Source: Cognatishimia activa (GTDB taxonomy: Bacteria > Pseudomonadota > Alphaproteobacteria > Rhodobacterales > Rhodobacteraceae). From it: a DNA stretch of 64,000 nucleotides. Below the pieces are notes generated by a model. The model saw only the letters and a list, made by a program, of their open reading frames with translations. It was not told the DNA's origin and ran no database searches. Position numbers and translations under genes: made by a program. Below, one piece after another: positions 25,889 through 34,833 of this stretch (the stretch's first letter is position 1; every line of letters starts with the position of its first letter). The DNA is taken from the NCBI RefSeq assembly GCF_017798205.1, contig NZ_CP060010.1:3100001-3164000 (forward strand), written 5' to 3'.

Positions 25889-27496
25889 ATGTTAGACAGT
25901 GCACCAAATCGCCCCGAATTGCCGCCCGAAATCGCGCGCCGTCGCACCTTTGCGATCATCAGCCACCCGGATGCTGGCAAGACGACCCTGACGGAAAAGT
26001 TCCTGCTCTATGGCGGTGCGATCCAGATGGCGGGTCAGGTGCGCGCGAAAGGCGAGGCACGCCGGACGCGGTCTGACTTTATGAAGATGGAACAGGACCG
26101 CGGGATTTCCGTGTCGGCCTCGGCGATGTCCTTTGACTTTGACGGGTTTCGCTTCAATCTGGTGGACACACCGGGTCACTCTGACTTTTCCGAGGACACC
26201 TACCGCACGCTGACGGCCGTGGACGCCGCCGTCATGGTGATTGACGGCGCGAAGGGCGTGGAAAGCCAGACACAGAAGCTCTTTGAGGTCTGCCGGCTGC
26301 GGGATCTGCCGATCCTGACCTTCTGTAACAAGATGGACCGCGAAAGCCGCGATACCTTTGAGATCATCGACGAAATTCAGGAAAACCTCGCGATTGATGT
26401 GACGCCTGCAAGCTGGCCCATCGGTGTGGGTCGCGATTTTGTCGGCTGTTATGATCTGTTGCGCGACCGTCTGGAACTGATGGACCGCGCGGATCGTAAC
26501 AAGGTCGCAGAATCCATTGAAATCAAAGGGCTGGACGACCCAGCGCTGGCGGAACATGTGCCAGCGGATCTCTTGGAAAAGTTCCTCGAAGAAGTCGAGA
26601 TGGCCAAAGAACTCCTGCCCCAGCTTGACCCGCAAGCGGTACTTGAGGGGCATATGACGCCGATCTGGTTCGGCTCTGCGATCAACTCCTTCGGCGTGCA
26701 GGAACTGATGCACGGGATCAGCCAATACGGGCCCGAGCCTCAGCCGCAATCGGCCGAGCCACGCCAAATGGCACCCGAAGAAAAGAAAGTCGCAGGCTTT
26801 GTGTTCAAGGTTCAGGCCAATATGGACCCAAAACACCGCGACCGCGTGGCCTTTGTGCGCATGGCGTCGGGCCACTTCAAACGCGGCATGAAACTGACCC
26901 ATGTGCGCACGAAAAAGCCGATGGCCGTGTCAAACCCTGTGCTCTTCCTCGCCTCTGACCGCGAGCTGGCCGAAGAGGCTTGGGCCGGCGACATCATCGG
27001 TATTCCAAACCACGGCCAGTTGCGCATCGGCGATACGCTGACCGAGGGCGAGGCTCTGCGAGTCACCGGCATCCCGTCCTTTGCGCCGGAACTCTTGCAA
27101 GGCGTGCGCGCGGGCGATCCGATGAAATCGAAACATCTGGAAAAAGCCCTGATGCAATTCGCCGAAGAAGGCGCGGCCAAAGTGTTCAAACCCGCGATTG
27201 GCTCTGGCTTTATCGTCGGCGTCGTCGGGGCGCTGCAATTTGAGGTCCTCGCCAGCCGGATCGAGATGGAATACGGCCTGCCCGTGCGTTTCGAAGCCAG
27301 CCAGTTTACCTCGGCGCGTTGGGTGCATGGGCCTAAGGATGCGGTTGAGAAATTCGCCAACGCCAACAAACAGCACATCAGCCATGACCACGACGGCGAT
27401 ATCGTCTATCTGACGCGCCTGCAGTGGGACATCGACCGTGTGGGCCGCGATTATCCCGACGTGACGCTGAGCGCCACCAAAGAGATGATGGTGTAA
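25889..27496 (+). CDS. prfC: Peptide chain release factor 3
   Basis: GTPase that recycles RF1 and RF2 from the ribosome after termination. The 535-residue length fits. The G-domain motifs are SHPDAGKTTLTEK (P-loop), DRGISVSASAMSF (switch), DTPGHSDF and NKMD, followed by domain II and the RF3 C-terminal domain (SGFIVGVVGALQFEV, YGLPVRFE). All are intact. Confidence 0.97.
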   Translation: MLDSAPNRPELPPEIARRRTFAIISHPDAGKTTLTEKFLLYGGAIQMAGQVRAKGEARRTRSDFMKMEQDRGISVSASAMSFDFDGFRFNLVDTPGHSDFSEDTYRTLTAVDAAVMVIDGAKGVESQTQKLFEVCRLRDLPILTFCNKMDRESRDTFEIIDEIQENLAIDVTPASWPIGVGRDFVGCYDLLRDRLELMDRADRNKVAESIEIKGLDDPALAEHVPADLLEKFLEEVEMAKELLPQLDPQAVLEGHMTPIWFGSAINSFGVQELMHGISQYGPEPQPQSAEPRQMAPEEKKVAGFVFKVQANMDPKHRDRVAFVRMASGHFKRGMKLTHVRTKKPMAVSNPVLFLASDRELAEEAWAGDIIGIPNHGQLRIGDTLTEGEALRVTGIPSFAPELLQGVRAGDPMKSKHLEKALMQFAEEGAAKVFKPAIGSGFIVGVVGALQFEVLASRIEMEYGLPVRFEASQFTSARWVHGPKDAVEKFANANKQHISHDHDGDIVYLTRLQWDIDRVGRDYPDVTLSATKEMMV

Positions 27497-27499
27497 ACC

Positions 27500-28468
27500 T
27501 TGGCACGCTGGGGCATCGTTTCCACGATCAAAGCCTCGGCGGCTGATATCCTGAAATTCGCGGCCTACCACCTCGAGCTTGGTGCGTCGCAGATCACCAT
27601 CTGCTTGGATGATGACAATCCAGAGGCAGAGGCCGCGCTAAATGCGCACACCAAGTGCCGCGCCATCCGCACCGACCGCGCCTATTGGCGTGAAACCTGC
27701 GGCTATGTTCCCAAGAAACACCAAGTGCGCCAGGTCGAGAGCGCCTCGCGCATCTACCGCGAAAGCAAGGATCTGGATTGGCTCGCCCATATCGATGTGG
27801 ATGAATTCCTCTGTCCTGAAACATCGATTGAACAGGCCCTGATGGGTATGCCCGCCAGCGCCATCTGCGCCCGTGTCTTTCCCTGCGAAAGCCTCTGCGT
27901 TGAGGATCACATTGGGCTGGATCCAGAGATCACCTACTGCAAGGCACGCCCGAAAGAGGGTCAGGGCAGCAAGGAACTCGAAGCCGCGCTTTATCCGACG
28001 TTTGGCGGCATGTTCAAAGACGGATTCATCAGCCACACCGCTGGCAAGCAATTCCTGCGCATGGGCCAAGGCAGGATCCATTTCGGCATCCACCGCGCCT
28101 TTCATCTGGCCGAGGACAAATCAAAGACCGACATCGCCGACCCGCCTCTGCCCGGTGTTGAACTGTGCCACCGGCATATCGAAAGCTGGGAGAAATGGCT
28201 CCAGATCATGGAGTTTCGCCTGACCAAAGGCTCTTATCGCGAAGACCTGGGGAAAAATATCAACCCGGCCTCTGGGCGCGTTTCGAAACATGTCATGTTC
28301 TCGTCGCTGCAAACCAGCGGCAAAGACGACCTTCGCGCCTTTTTCGAAGAGGTCTGTCTGGCCACGCCAGAGCTGCGCGCGCAGCTGAATGCGCACGGAT
28401 TGCTGCGCAGCTATGCTCTTGGGCTTTCACAGAAGGTTCAGAAACACTTTCCCGATTTTGTGCTATAG
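27500..28468 (+). CDS. Glycosyltransferase family 2-like protein
   Basis: A 322-residue putative glycosyltransferase of the GT2-like group (Glyco_tranf_2_4 type). It opens with WGIVSTIKASAADILKFAAYHLELGA, has DDDN and, at about 95, the metal-binding-type IDVDEFL, and ends with a helical part. No ATG is available nearby; the TTG at 27500, 3 bases after the prfC stop, gives the conserved N terminus, so I use TTG. Sugar donor and acceptor unknown. It probably depends on prfC for expression. Confidence 0.75.
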   Translation: MARWGIVSTIKASAADILKFAAYHLELGASQITICLDDDNPEAEAALNAHTKCRAIRTDRAYWRETCGYVPKKHQVRQVESASRIYRESKDLDWLAHIDVDEFLCPETSIEQALMGMPASAICARVFPCESLCVEDHIGLDPEITYCKARPKEGQGSKELEAALYPTFGGMFKDGFISHTAGKQFLRMGQGRIHFGIHRAFHLAEDKSKTDIADPPLPGVELCHRHIESWEKWLQIMEFRLTKGSYREDLGKNINPASGRVSKHVMFSSLQTSGKDDLRAFFEEVCLATPELRAQLNAHGLLRSYALGLSQKVQKHFPDFVL

Positions 28469-28544
28469 TGTTTCCAGATGGGCAACAATGTGCGTGGTAA
28501 TTGTCGCACGGGCTGCAATCTTAGAGGTCGCCAAAACTAGGGGC

Positions 28545-28571
28545 TGGACCGTCTAAGGCTAGTCATATAAC
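28545..28571 (+). promoter_or_regulatory. Weak putative promoter in the leader of the DEAD-box gene
   Basis: TGGACC and TATAAC are 15 bases apart, within the 180-bp gap before the helicase. A long leader remains (about 75 bases) with a small inverted repeat GCTGC/GCAGC around 28612-28630. The promoter match is poor. Confidence 0.2.
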
Positions 28572-28648
28572 CCCTGCCCCGAACGTGCGCTTCTTGCGTG
28601 CAAACGACGCTGCAATGGGACGGCAGCATCCGCAAAAAATGGATACAG

Positions 28649-30034
28649 ATGACAAAATTTTCCGACCTTGATTTGAACCCCAAGGTTCTCAAAGCCGTCG
28701 AAGACGCGGGCTACGAAAGCCCGACCCCTATCCAAGCTGGTGCCATCCCGCCTGCCCTAGAGGGCAAGGACGTCTTGGGCATTGCTCAGACCGGAACTGG
28801 CAAGACTGCCAGCTTCACCCTGCCAATGATCTCGCTTTTGGCCCGTGGCCGTGCCCGCGCACGGATGCCGCGGTCTTTGGTATTGTGCCCGACACGAGAA
28901 CTGGCCGCACAGGTTGCTGAAAACTTTGATGCCTATTCCAAGAACCTCAAGCTGACCAAAGCGCTCTTGATCGGCGGCGTCAGCTTTAAGGAACAGGAAG
29001 CGATCATCGACAAAGGCGTCGATGTTCTGATCGCCACACCGGGCCGCCTTTTGGACCATTTCGAGCGCGGCAAGCTGATCCTCTCGGACGTGAAAGTCAT
29101 GGTTGTAGACGAAGCGGACCGGATGCTCGACATGGGCTTCATCCCAGATATCGAACGTATCTTTGGCCTCACGCCGTTCACACGCCAGACCCTGTTTTTC
29201 TCGGCCACCATGGCACCAGAGATCGAGCGGATCACAGACACCTTCCTGTCTGCCCCTGTGCGCGTGGAAGTGGCCCGTCAGGCGACCGCATCCGAGAATA
29301 TCGAACAAGGCGTGGTCATGTTCAAAGCCAGCCGTCGCGACCGCGAAGGCAGCGAAAAACGCAAGGTTCTGCGCGAGCTAATCAAGCTTGAGGGCGAGAC
29401 CTGCACCAACGCGATCATCTTCTGCAACCGCAAGACTGACGTGGATATCTGCGCGAAATCCATGAAGAAATACGGATTGAACGCGGCCCCAATTCACGGC
29501 GATTTGGATCAGTCTCAGCGGATGAAAACGCTGGATGAATTCCGCAATGGCGATCTTCAGTTCCTCGTGGCCTCTGACGTGGCCGCGCGTGGTCTGGACA
29601 TCCCAGACGTGACCCATGTGTTCAATTTCGACGTGCCTGGCCACGCCGAGGACTATGTGCACCGTATCGGTCGGACCGGCCGCGCAGGTCGTTCTGGCAA
29701 AGCTGTCATGATCTGCTCGCCACGCGACGAAAAACAATTTGCCGCGGTCGAAGCGCTGATCCAAAAAGAGATCCCGCGCATCGAAAACCCGGTTAAGCCG
29801 GCGGAGCGCAAGCCGCGCAAAGCCAAGACCGAAGAGCAATCGCCCGAGCCAAGCGAGGCGCGCAGCGATGAGGCTCCGGTCAAGGAAACCAACGGCAAGT
29901 CGCAAAACCAAAGCCGCTCTCGCGGTGGACGTGGCGGCCGTGGAGGTCGCGGGCGCGACGACAATGTCGTGGGCATGGGCGATCATATGCCAAGCTTTAT
30001 CGCCCTCAGCTTTGACGAGCGCCGCGCGAGCTAA
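28649..30034 (+). CDS. DEAD-box ATP-dependent RNA helicase (RhlE-like)
   Basis: RNA unwinding in RNA decay, ribosome assembly or cold adaptation. All motifs are present: Q motif PTPIQ, AQTGTGKT, PTRELA, DEAD in VVDEADRM, SAT, and HRIGRTGRAGR. The core spans about residues 1-385 of 461; the tail is Lys/Glu-rich, then has an RGGRGGRGGRG-type stretch that binds RNA, and ends NVVGMGDHMPSFIALSFDERRAS. The ATG at 28649 begins MTKFSDLDLNPKVLKAVED, the family start; a GTG frame from 28598 is rejected. It ends at a bidirectional terminator shared with the RNase J gene. Confidence 0.93.
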   Translation: MTKFSDLDLNPKVLKAVEDAGYESPTPIQAGAIPPALEGKDVLGIAQTGTGKTASFTLPMISLLARGRARARMPRSLVLCPTRELAAQVAENFDAYSKNLKLTKALLIGGVSFKEQEAIIDKGVDVLIATPGRLLDHFERGKLILSDVKVMVVDEADRMLDMGFIPDIERIFGLTPFTRQTLFFSATMAPEIERITDTFLSAPVRVEVARQATASENIEQGVVMFKASRRDREGSEKRKVLRELIKLEGETCTNAIIFCNRKTDVDICAKSMKKYGLNAAPIHGDLDQSQRMKTLDEFRNGDLQFLVASDVAARGLDIPDVTHVFNFDVPGHAEDYVHRIGRTGRAGRSGKAVMICSPRDEKQFAAVEALIQKEIPRIENPVKPAERKPRKAKTEEQSPEPSEARSDEAPVKETNGKSQNQSRSRGGRGGRGGRGRDDNVVGMGDHMPSFIALSFDERRAS

Positions 30035-30050
30035 ACGCACGAAGACAAAC

Positions 30051-30082
30051 AAAAAGCCCTCTCAAATCGAGAGGGCTTTTTT
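30051..30082. terminator. Bidirectional terminator between the helicase and rnj
   Basis: An 8-bp perfect stem GCCCTCTC/GAGAGGGC with a 5-nt loop, flanked by A5 on one side and T6 on the other, so it can terminate both the plus-strand helicase gene and the minus-strand rnj gene. Confidence 0.9.
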
Positions 30083-30099
30083 CGTTTATAGCCAGCGCC

Positions 30100-31767
30100 T
30101 TAGCTCATCCGGCTGATAATCACCGTCACCTCAGGCTTTTTGCCGATCTCGCCCATGGCAGAGTTCCGCAACACACGCCGCATCCCCTCGGTGAGCTTGT
30201 CATCATCCGCCAGGGTCTTTTCCCCTGCACGGCCTAGAAATTGGCTTAGGTCTTCTTCCAGCACATCCACCAAAGGCGCAAAGCTGCTGCCTTGCTCTGG
30301 CAGACCCATCAACTCAACCCATGGTTCGCCCAATGGCTCGTCGTCCTCATCCAGAATGACATTCACAATCGCATGCCCATTCAGCGCCATGCGGATCCGG
30401 TCGCGCACAATACCATCCAGCGCGCCGATCTTGACCTTGCCGTCCAGATAGGTGCGACCAGTTTCGACAAACTCCGTGACCTTGGGTGCATCGCCCGTCA
30501 GATCCAGCATCGTGCCATTCACAGCCACCACAGAGGCGCGCCCCTTGGCCTCGGCCAGTTTCGCATGCTGGCGCAGGTGACGGTGTTCGCCATGCATCGG
30601 CACAACCATCTTTGGGTTCACAATATCCTGCAACCGCTCCAGATCCGGCCCATTGGCATGGCCAGACACGTGATAGAGCCCCGAGCTGTCATCCACCACA
30701 TCCACGCCCAATTCCGAGAGTTGGTTGACGATGCGAATGACGCCTTTTTCGTTGCCCGGAATGGTTTTCGAACTGAACAGGAACAGGTCACCCTCTTTCA
30801 AGGTCATCCCATTGTGCTTGCCCCGCGCCAGTTGTGCCGTCGCTGCGCGCCGTTCGCCTTGGGATCCGGTCACCAGAAGCATCAAGTTCTCGCGCGGGAT
30901 ATTCTGAGCATCCTCTGGGCTGACGACCTTTGGAAAGTCACTCAGAACGCCGGTCTCAATCGCCGCTTCAATCATGCGCCGCATGGCACGACCCATGAGA
31001 CAGATCGAGCGCCCTGCCCGATGTCCTGCTTCTGCCAGCGTCTTAACGCGCGCTACGTTAGAGGCAAAGGTCGTCGCCGCCACCATATTGGGCGCAGCCG
31101 AGACGAGCTTCTCGATCTCTGGGCCGACCGTGGCCTCAGAACGGCCCTCATGGCGGGAAAACACATTGGTTGAGTCACAAACCAGCGCCTGCACCCCGCC
31201 TTTGCTGACCGAGGCCCAAAGGTCCGGATCAAACGGCTCACCCACCACAGGTGTTTCATCCAGCTTGAAGTCTCCGGTGTGAATGACCCGCCCTGCCGGG
31301 CCATCAATCACCAAAGCGCCGCTTTCGGGGATCGAGTGGCTTACAGGCAGAAAGCCCACGGTGAACGGTCCTGCGGAAACCGTTTCAGGCCAGGTCGAGG
31401 CGGTCTTCACGGCCTCTTCGGGCTGCCCATGATCCACCATCTTGCGCCGCGCCAGATTGGCCGTAAACGTCCGCGCATAGACCGGCGCGCCCAGGCGATC
31501 CCAGAAATGACCCACGGCCCCAATATGGTCCTCGTGCCCATGGGTGATAAAGATCGCCTCCAGGCGGTCTTTGTTCTCGATCAGCCAGGTCATGTCAGGG
31601 AAAATCAGATCGACACCGGGCGAGGTCTCCATATCTGAAAACGTCACGCCCAGATCCACCAGGATCAGCCGTTCCGACCCCTGCTTGCCATAGCCATACA
31701 CATAGGCATTCATGCCTATTTCACCCGCCCCACCGAGGGGCAGGTAGATCAATCTTTCACTGCTCAT
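30100..31767 (-). CDS. rnj: Ribonuclease J
   Basis: Metallo-beta-lactamase nuclease with endo- and 5'-3' exonuclease activity on RNA. The 555 residues contain the zinc motif HGHEDHIG (H76, H78, D80, H81), the second metal region around HTGDFKLDE, the beta-CASP region with GSQGERRAAT, and the late PMHGEHRHL. It is the last gene of birA-coaX-rnj and lies 6 bp after coaX. RNase J is common in alphaproteobacteria and absent in E. coli. Confidence 0.95.
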   Translation of the reverse strand: MSSERLIYLPLGGAGEIGMNAYVYGYGKQGSERLILVDLGVTFSDMETSPGVDLIFPDMTWLIENKDRLEAIFITHGHEDHIGAVGHFWDRLGAPVYARTFTANLARRKMVDHGQPEEAVKTASTWPETVSAGPFTVGFLPVSHSIPESGALVIDGPAGRVIHTGDFKLDETPVVGEPFDPDLWASVSKGGVQALVCDSTNVFSRHEGRSEATVGPEIEKLVSAAPNMVAATTFASNVARVKTLAEAGHRAGRSICLMGRAMRRMIEAAIETGVLSDFPKVVSPEDAQNIPRENLMLLVTGSQGERRAATAQLARGKHNGMTLKEGDLFLFSSKTIPGNEKGVIRIVNQLSELGVDVVDDSSGLYHVSGHANGPDLERLQDIVNPKMVVPMHGEHRHLRQHAKLAEAKGRASVVAVNGTMLDLTGDAPKVTEFVETGRTYLDGKVKIGALDGIVRDRIRMALNGHAIVNVILDEDDEPLGEPWVELMGLPEQGSSFAPLVDVLEEDLSQFLGRAGEKTLADDDKLTEGMRRVLRNSAMGEIGKKPEVTVIISRMS

Positions 31768-31773
31768 ATGTCG

Positions 31774-32544
31774 TCAGTTGTCCTTGTTATAATCATAGAT
31801 CACGGTCAGACCGTGCATCGTTAAGTCATCTTCGAATGCGTCAAACAACGCATGGCTCTGTTGGAACAACGGGGCGAGCCCCCCCGTAGAAATCACTTTC
31901 ATCGGCCGATCGCGCTCGGCTTTGATGCGGTCACAGACCTCACGCACCAGCCCCACATAGCCCCAGAACACGCCCGATTGCATACAGGCCACTGTGTTCG
32001 TGCCAATCACCTTCTGAGGCTTAGCGATGTCGATATGAGGTAGGGCTGCCGCCGCCTGATGCAAGGCCTCAAGGCTGAGGTTCACACCGGGCGAGATCAC
32101 CCCGCCAATATAGGCCCCATCCGCGGCCACAACATCAAAAGTGGTCGCAGTGCCGAAATCCACAACGATCAGATCGCCGCCATGGCGATCATAAGCGCCC
32201 GCTGCATTGACCAGCCGGTCAGGGCCAACCAGCGTGCCTTCATCGACACGCGGCTCTATCGGCAACAAGCATTCGGGCTTGCCCACCACCAGCGGACGAC
32301 AATCAAAGAACCGATCCGCAAAGACGCGTAGGTTAAACACAACCCGCGGCACCGTGGACGAGATGATCACGTCCTTGATGTCCAACTCCAGCTCATAGTG
32401 CTTAATAAGCGTCGAGAACCAAGTGAAATAGGCATCCGCCGTACGTGCGTGGTGGGTGGATGTTCGCAGCGTGCAGAGGAATTTTTCCCCGTCCCAAATC
32501 GAGAAAACCGTATTGGTGTTGCCGCAATCGATGGCCAGAAGCAT
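31774..32544 (-). CDS. coaX: Type III pantothenate kinase
   Basis: First step of coenzyme A synthesis; phosphorylates pantothenate, independent of the CoaA family. The 256 residues show the ASKHA-fold phosphate motifs AIDCGNTNTVFSI (about 4-16) and VDFGTATTFDVV (about 128-139), plus the GPDRLVNA pantothenate region. It lies between birA (12 bp) and rnj (6 bp) on the minus strand. Confidence 0.95.
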   Translation of the reverse strand: MLLAIDCGNTNTVFSIWDGEKFLCTLRTSTHHARTADAYFTWFSTLIKHYELELDIKDVIISSTVPRVVFNLRVFADRFFDCRPLVVGKPECLLPIEPRVDEGTLVGPDRLVNAAGAYDRHGGDLIVVDFGTATTFDVVAADGAYIGGVISPGVNLSLEALHQAAAALPHIDIAKPQKVIGTNTVACMQSGVFWGYVGLVREVCDRIKAERDRPMKVISTGGLAPLFQQSHALFDAFEDDLTMHGLTVIYDYNKDN

Positions 32545-32556
32545 GATCTCGCCCCC

Positions 32557-33315
32557 TTAGAAAAACACATCCGCCGCCGGGATCGCCACGACGCCTTGAG
32601 CGGTCTTCAACACGAGATTGCCCTCGTTGTCCACTGTCTCAAAGGTCCCGGTCCATTCCTCGCGCATGGTGCGTGCTGTTATGACCTCACCGATTTTCGC
32701 TGCGCGCGAGAGCCAAGCGGTTCGGATCGGCTCAAACCCATAGGTCGCAATCTGCGCCTCCCAACGGGCAAATGCCGGGGCCAAAACGTCCAGAAACTCT
32801 TCGGGCGTCACGAGAACACCGGTCTCAGACAACAGCGACACCGGCCGCGTGGCCCAGGCCTCAACCTCGCCCACATCAGGCGCAGCCGCAAGGTTCACTC
32901 CCATGCCAATCGCGATATGGCTGATGATCCCGCCCGGCCCACCTGCGCTCTCCAGAAGGATACCCGCAACCTTGCCGCCATTCAGCAAAATGTCATTGGG
33001 CCACTTCAGCGAAAACCGCGCGCCCTGCCCGGTCACATCACTCAGCGCATCATGCAGCGCCAGTGCCGCCACAAAACTGCGCTTCGCCATCTCACTGGCC
33101 TGCGCTGCTGGCCGCATCACCAGAGAACCGGCAAAATTCCCCTCAGGATGGCTCCAAACACGCCCTCGCCGCCCATGGCCCGCCGTCTGCTTTAGACCCA
33201 AGATCCACGTCGGCCCCGCCAGATCCGCCGCCATACGCGCGGCCTCGGCATTGGTGCTATCGACCTCAGCCAAGATCCGCCGCCCATATCCTTCAGGCCA
33301 CTCCGTCATATTCAT
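32557..33315 (-). CDS. birA: Biotin-[acetyl-CoA-carboxylase] ligase
   Basis: Attaches biotin to the lysine of carboxylase carriers. The 252 residues show the ligase motifs HGRRGRVWSHPEGN (about 50-63), FSLKWPNDILLNGGKVAGIL and the C-terminal Sm-like domain. It lacks the N-terminal DNA-binding domain of E. coli BirA, so it is a monofunctional ligase. The ATG at 33315 has GGAG 4 bases upstream; a second in-frame ATG at 33309 is also possible. Likely substrates include the 3-methylcrotonyl-CoA carboxylase in this window. It starts 17 bp after the nuo terminator. Confidence 0.93.
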   Translation of the reverse strand: MNMTEWPEGYGRRILAEVDSTNAEAARMAADLAGPTWILGLKQTAGHGRRGRVWSHPEGNFAGSLVMRPAAQASEMAKRSFVAALALHDALSDVTGQGARFSLKWPNDILLNGGKVAGILLESAGGPGGIISHIAIGMGVNLAAAPDVGEVEAWATRPVSLLSETGVLVTPEEFLDVLAPAFARWEAQIATYGFEPIRTAWLSRAAKIGEVITARTMREEWTGTFETVDNEGNLVLKTAQGVVAIPAADVFF

Positions 33316-33331
33316 CTTGCTCCAAATACTC

Positions 33332-33361
33332 AAAAGGCGCGCCACTTGCGGGCGCGCCTTT
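33332..33361 (-). terminator. Strong hairpin terminator at the end of the nuo operon
   Basis: A perfect 8-bp GGCGCGCC/GGCGCGCC stem, extended by A/T pairs, with a 7-nt loop. On the minus strand it follows nuoN by 20 bp and ends in TTTT; on the plus strand TTT also follows, so it may act in both directions. Confidence 0.82.
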
Positions 33362-33381
33362 CGTCAATTCGTTTAGCTGCT

Positions 33382-34821
33382 TCAGTTGACCAAAGCCGCC
33401 GCCGCAACCTGTGCCAGAGTCTCAACGCCAAAGAGGTTGATCACACCAAAGAGCATCGCAGCTGCTGAGCCCATCAGGAAGACGCTCAGTACCGGGCTGC
33501 GGTTCTTGTCGAGCCCGTCTTGATCCTCACCGAAGTACATAAAGTAGACGATCCGCAGGTAGTAAAACGCGCCAATCACCGAGGCGATCACACCGGCCAC
33601 CGCTAGCCATGCCAAGCCTGCATCATAGGCCGCGCGCAGCACATAGAACTTGCCAAAGAAGCCTACCAGCGGCGGAACACCTGCCAGCGAGAACAAGAGG
33701 ATCAGCATCGCCAGCGCTTTGCCTGGCTCGCGTTTTGCGTACATGTTCAGCGCATCAATTTTGCTGACGGGCATCCCGTCTTTTTCCATCGACAGGATAA
33801 AGGCAAAAGTGCCGATATTCATGGTCACATAGATCGCCATATAGATCAGCATCGCCTGCACGCCAAAGGCCGTACCAGCCGCCAAGCCCATCAGCGCAAA
33901 TCCCATATGAGCAATCGAGGAATAGGCCATCAGACGCTTGATATCGCGCTGCCCGATTGCTGCGACCGCACCAAGGTACATGGACAAGAGCGACAGCAAG
34001 GCCACGATCTGTTGCCAGTCGCCGACCACGCCACCGAAAGCGTCATGCACAACGCGGGCAAACAGCCCCATCGCCGCCATCTTAGGCGCGGTTGCAAAGA
34101 AAGCCGTGATCGGGGTGGGCGCGCCCTCATAGACGTCGGGCGTCCACATGTGGAACGGAACCGCCGAGACTTTGAACGCGAGGCCAGACACGATGAACAC
34201 CAAACCAAAGAGCAGACCCAGAGGGGTATGGCCCTCACCCACTGCCTGAATGATGCCCGCGAAATTCGTGGTGCCTGCAAAGCCGTAAACCAGCGAAGAG
34301 CCATAAAGCAGCAGACCTGAGGACAGCGCGCCCAGCACGAAGTACTTCATGCCCGCCTCGGTCGAGCGCACAGAATCCCGACGCAAAGACGCAACCACAT
34401 AGAGCGCCAGCGATTGCAGCTCGAGGCCCATGTAAAGCGCCATGAGGTCTCCGGCCGAAACCATCACCATCATGCCGACAACGGCCAGCGCCACCAGCAG
34501 CGGGTACTCAAACCGTAGGATGTTCCGGCGCGCCATATAGTCCTGGCCCATGACCAAAACAGCCGCCGCAGACAAGAGGATCGTCACCTTGGCAAAACGC
34601 GAGAAGGCATCGTCATTGTACATGCCGTTGAACGCGGTTTGCGTGCCGCCCTCGCCAAAGCCGATCCAGGCCGCCAGCAGCACAAAGATCAGAGATGTCA
34701 CCCAGGTCAACAGACCCGCAAGCCCGTCTTTGCCTGTGTACACCGCGCCTACCAGCGCGACCATTGCGTAGATCGCCAGTAGAATTTCCGGCAGAACGAT
34801 TGTCAGATCAGCAGAGATCAT
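33382..34821 (-). CDS. nuoN: NADH-quinone oxidoreductase subunit N
   Basis: One of the three antiporter-like, proton-pumping membrane subunits of complex I. The 479 residues hold about 14 hydrophobic segments, including the conserved [14 protein letters not shown]-like [19 protein letters not shown] motif (about 224-243) and the lysine-containing [15 protein letters not shown] loop. Last nuo gene, 12 bp after nuoM and followed by a strong terminator. Confidence 0.97.
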   Translation of the reverse strand: MISADLTIVLPEILLAIYAMVALVGAVYTGKDGLAGLLTWVTSLIFVLLAAWIGFGEGGTQTAFNGMYNDDAFSRFAKVTILLSAAAVLVMGQDYMARRNILRFEYPLLVALAVVGMMVMVSAGDLMALYMGLELQSLALYVVASLRRDSVRSTEAGMKYFVLGALSSGLLLYGSSLVYGFAGTTNFAGIIQAVGEGHTPLGLLFGLVFIVSGLAFKVSAVPFHMWTPDVYEGAPTPITAFFATAPKMAAMGLFARVVHDAFGGVVGDWQQIVALLSLLSMYLGAVAAIGQRDIKRLMAYSSIAHMGFALMGLAAGTAFGVQAMLIYMAIYVTMNIGTFAFILSMEKDGMPVSKIDALNMYAKREPGKALAMLILLFSLAGVPPLVGFFGKFYVLRAAYDAGLAWLAVAGVIASVIGAFYYLRIVYFMYFGEDQDGLDKNRSPVLSVFLMGSAAAMLFGVINLFGVETLAQVAAAALVN

Positions 34822-34833
34822 TCCCGTCTCTCC

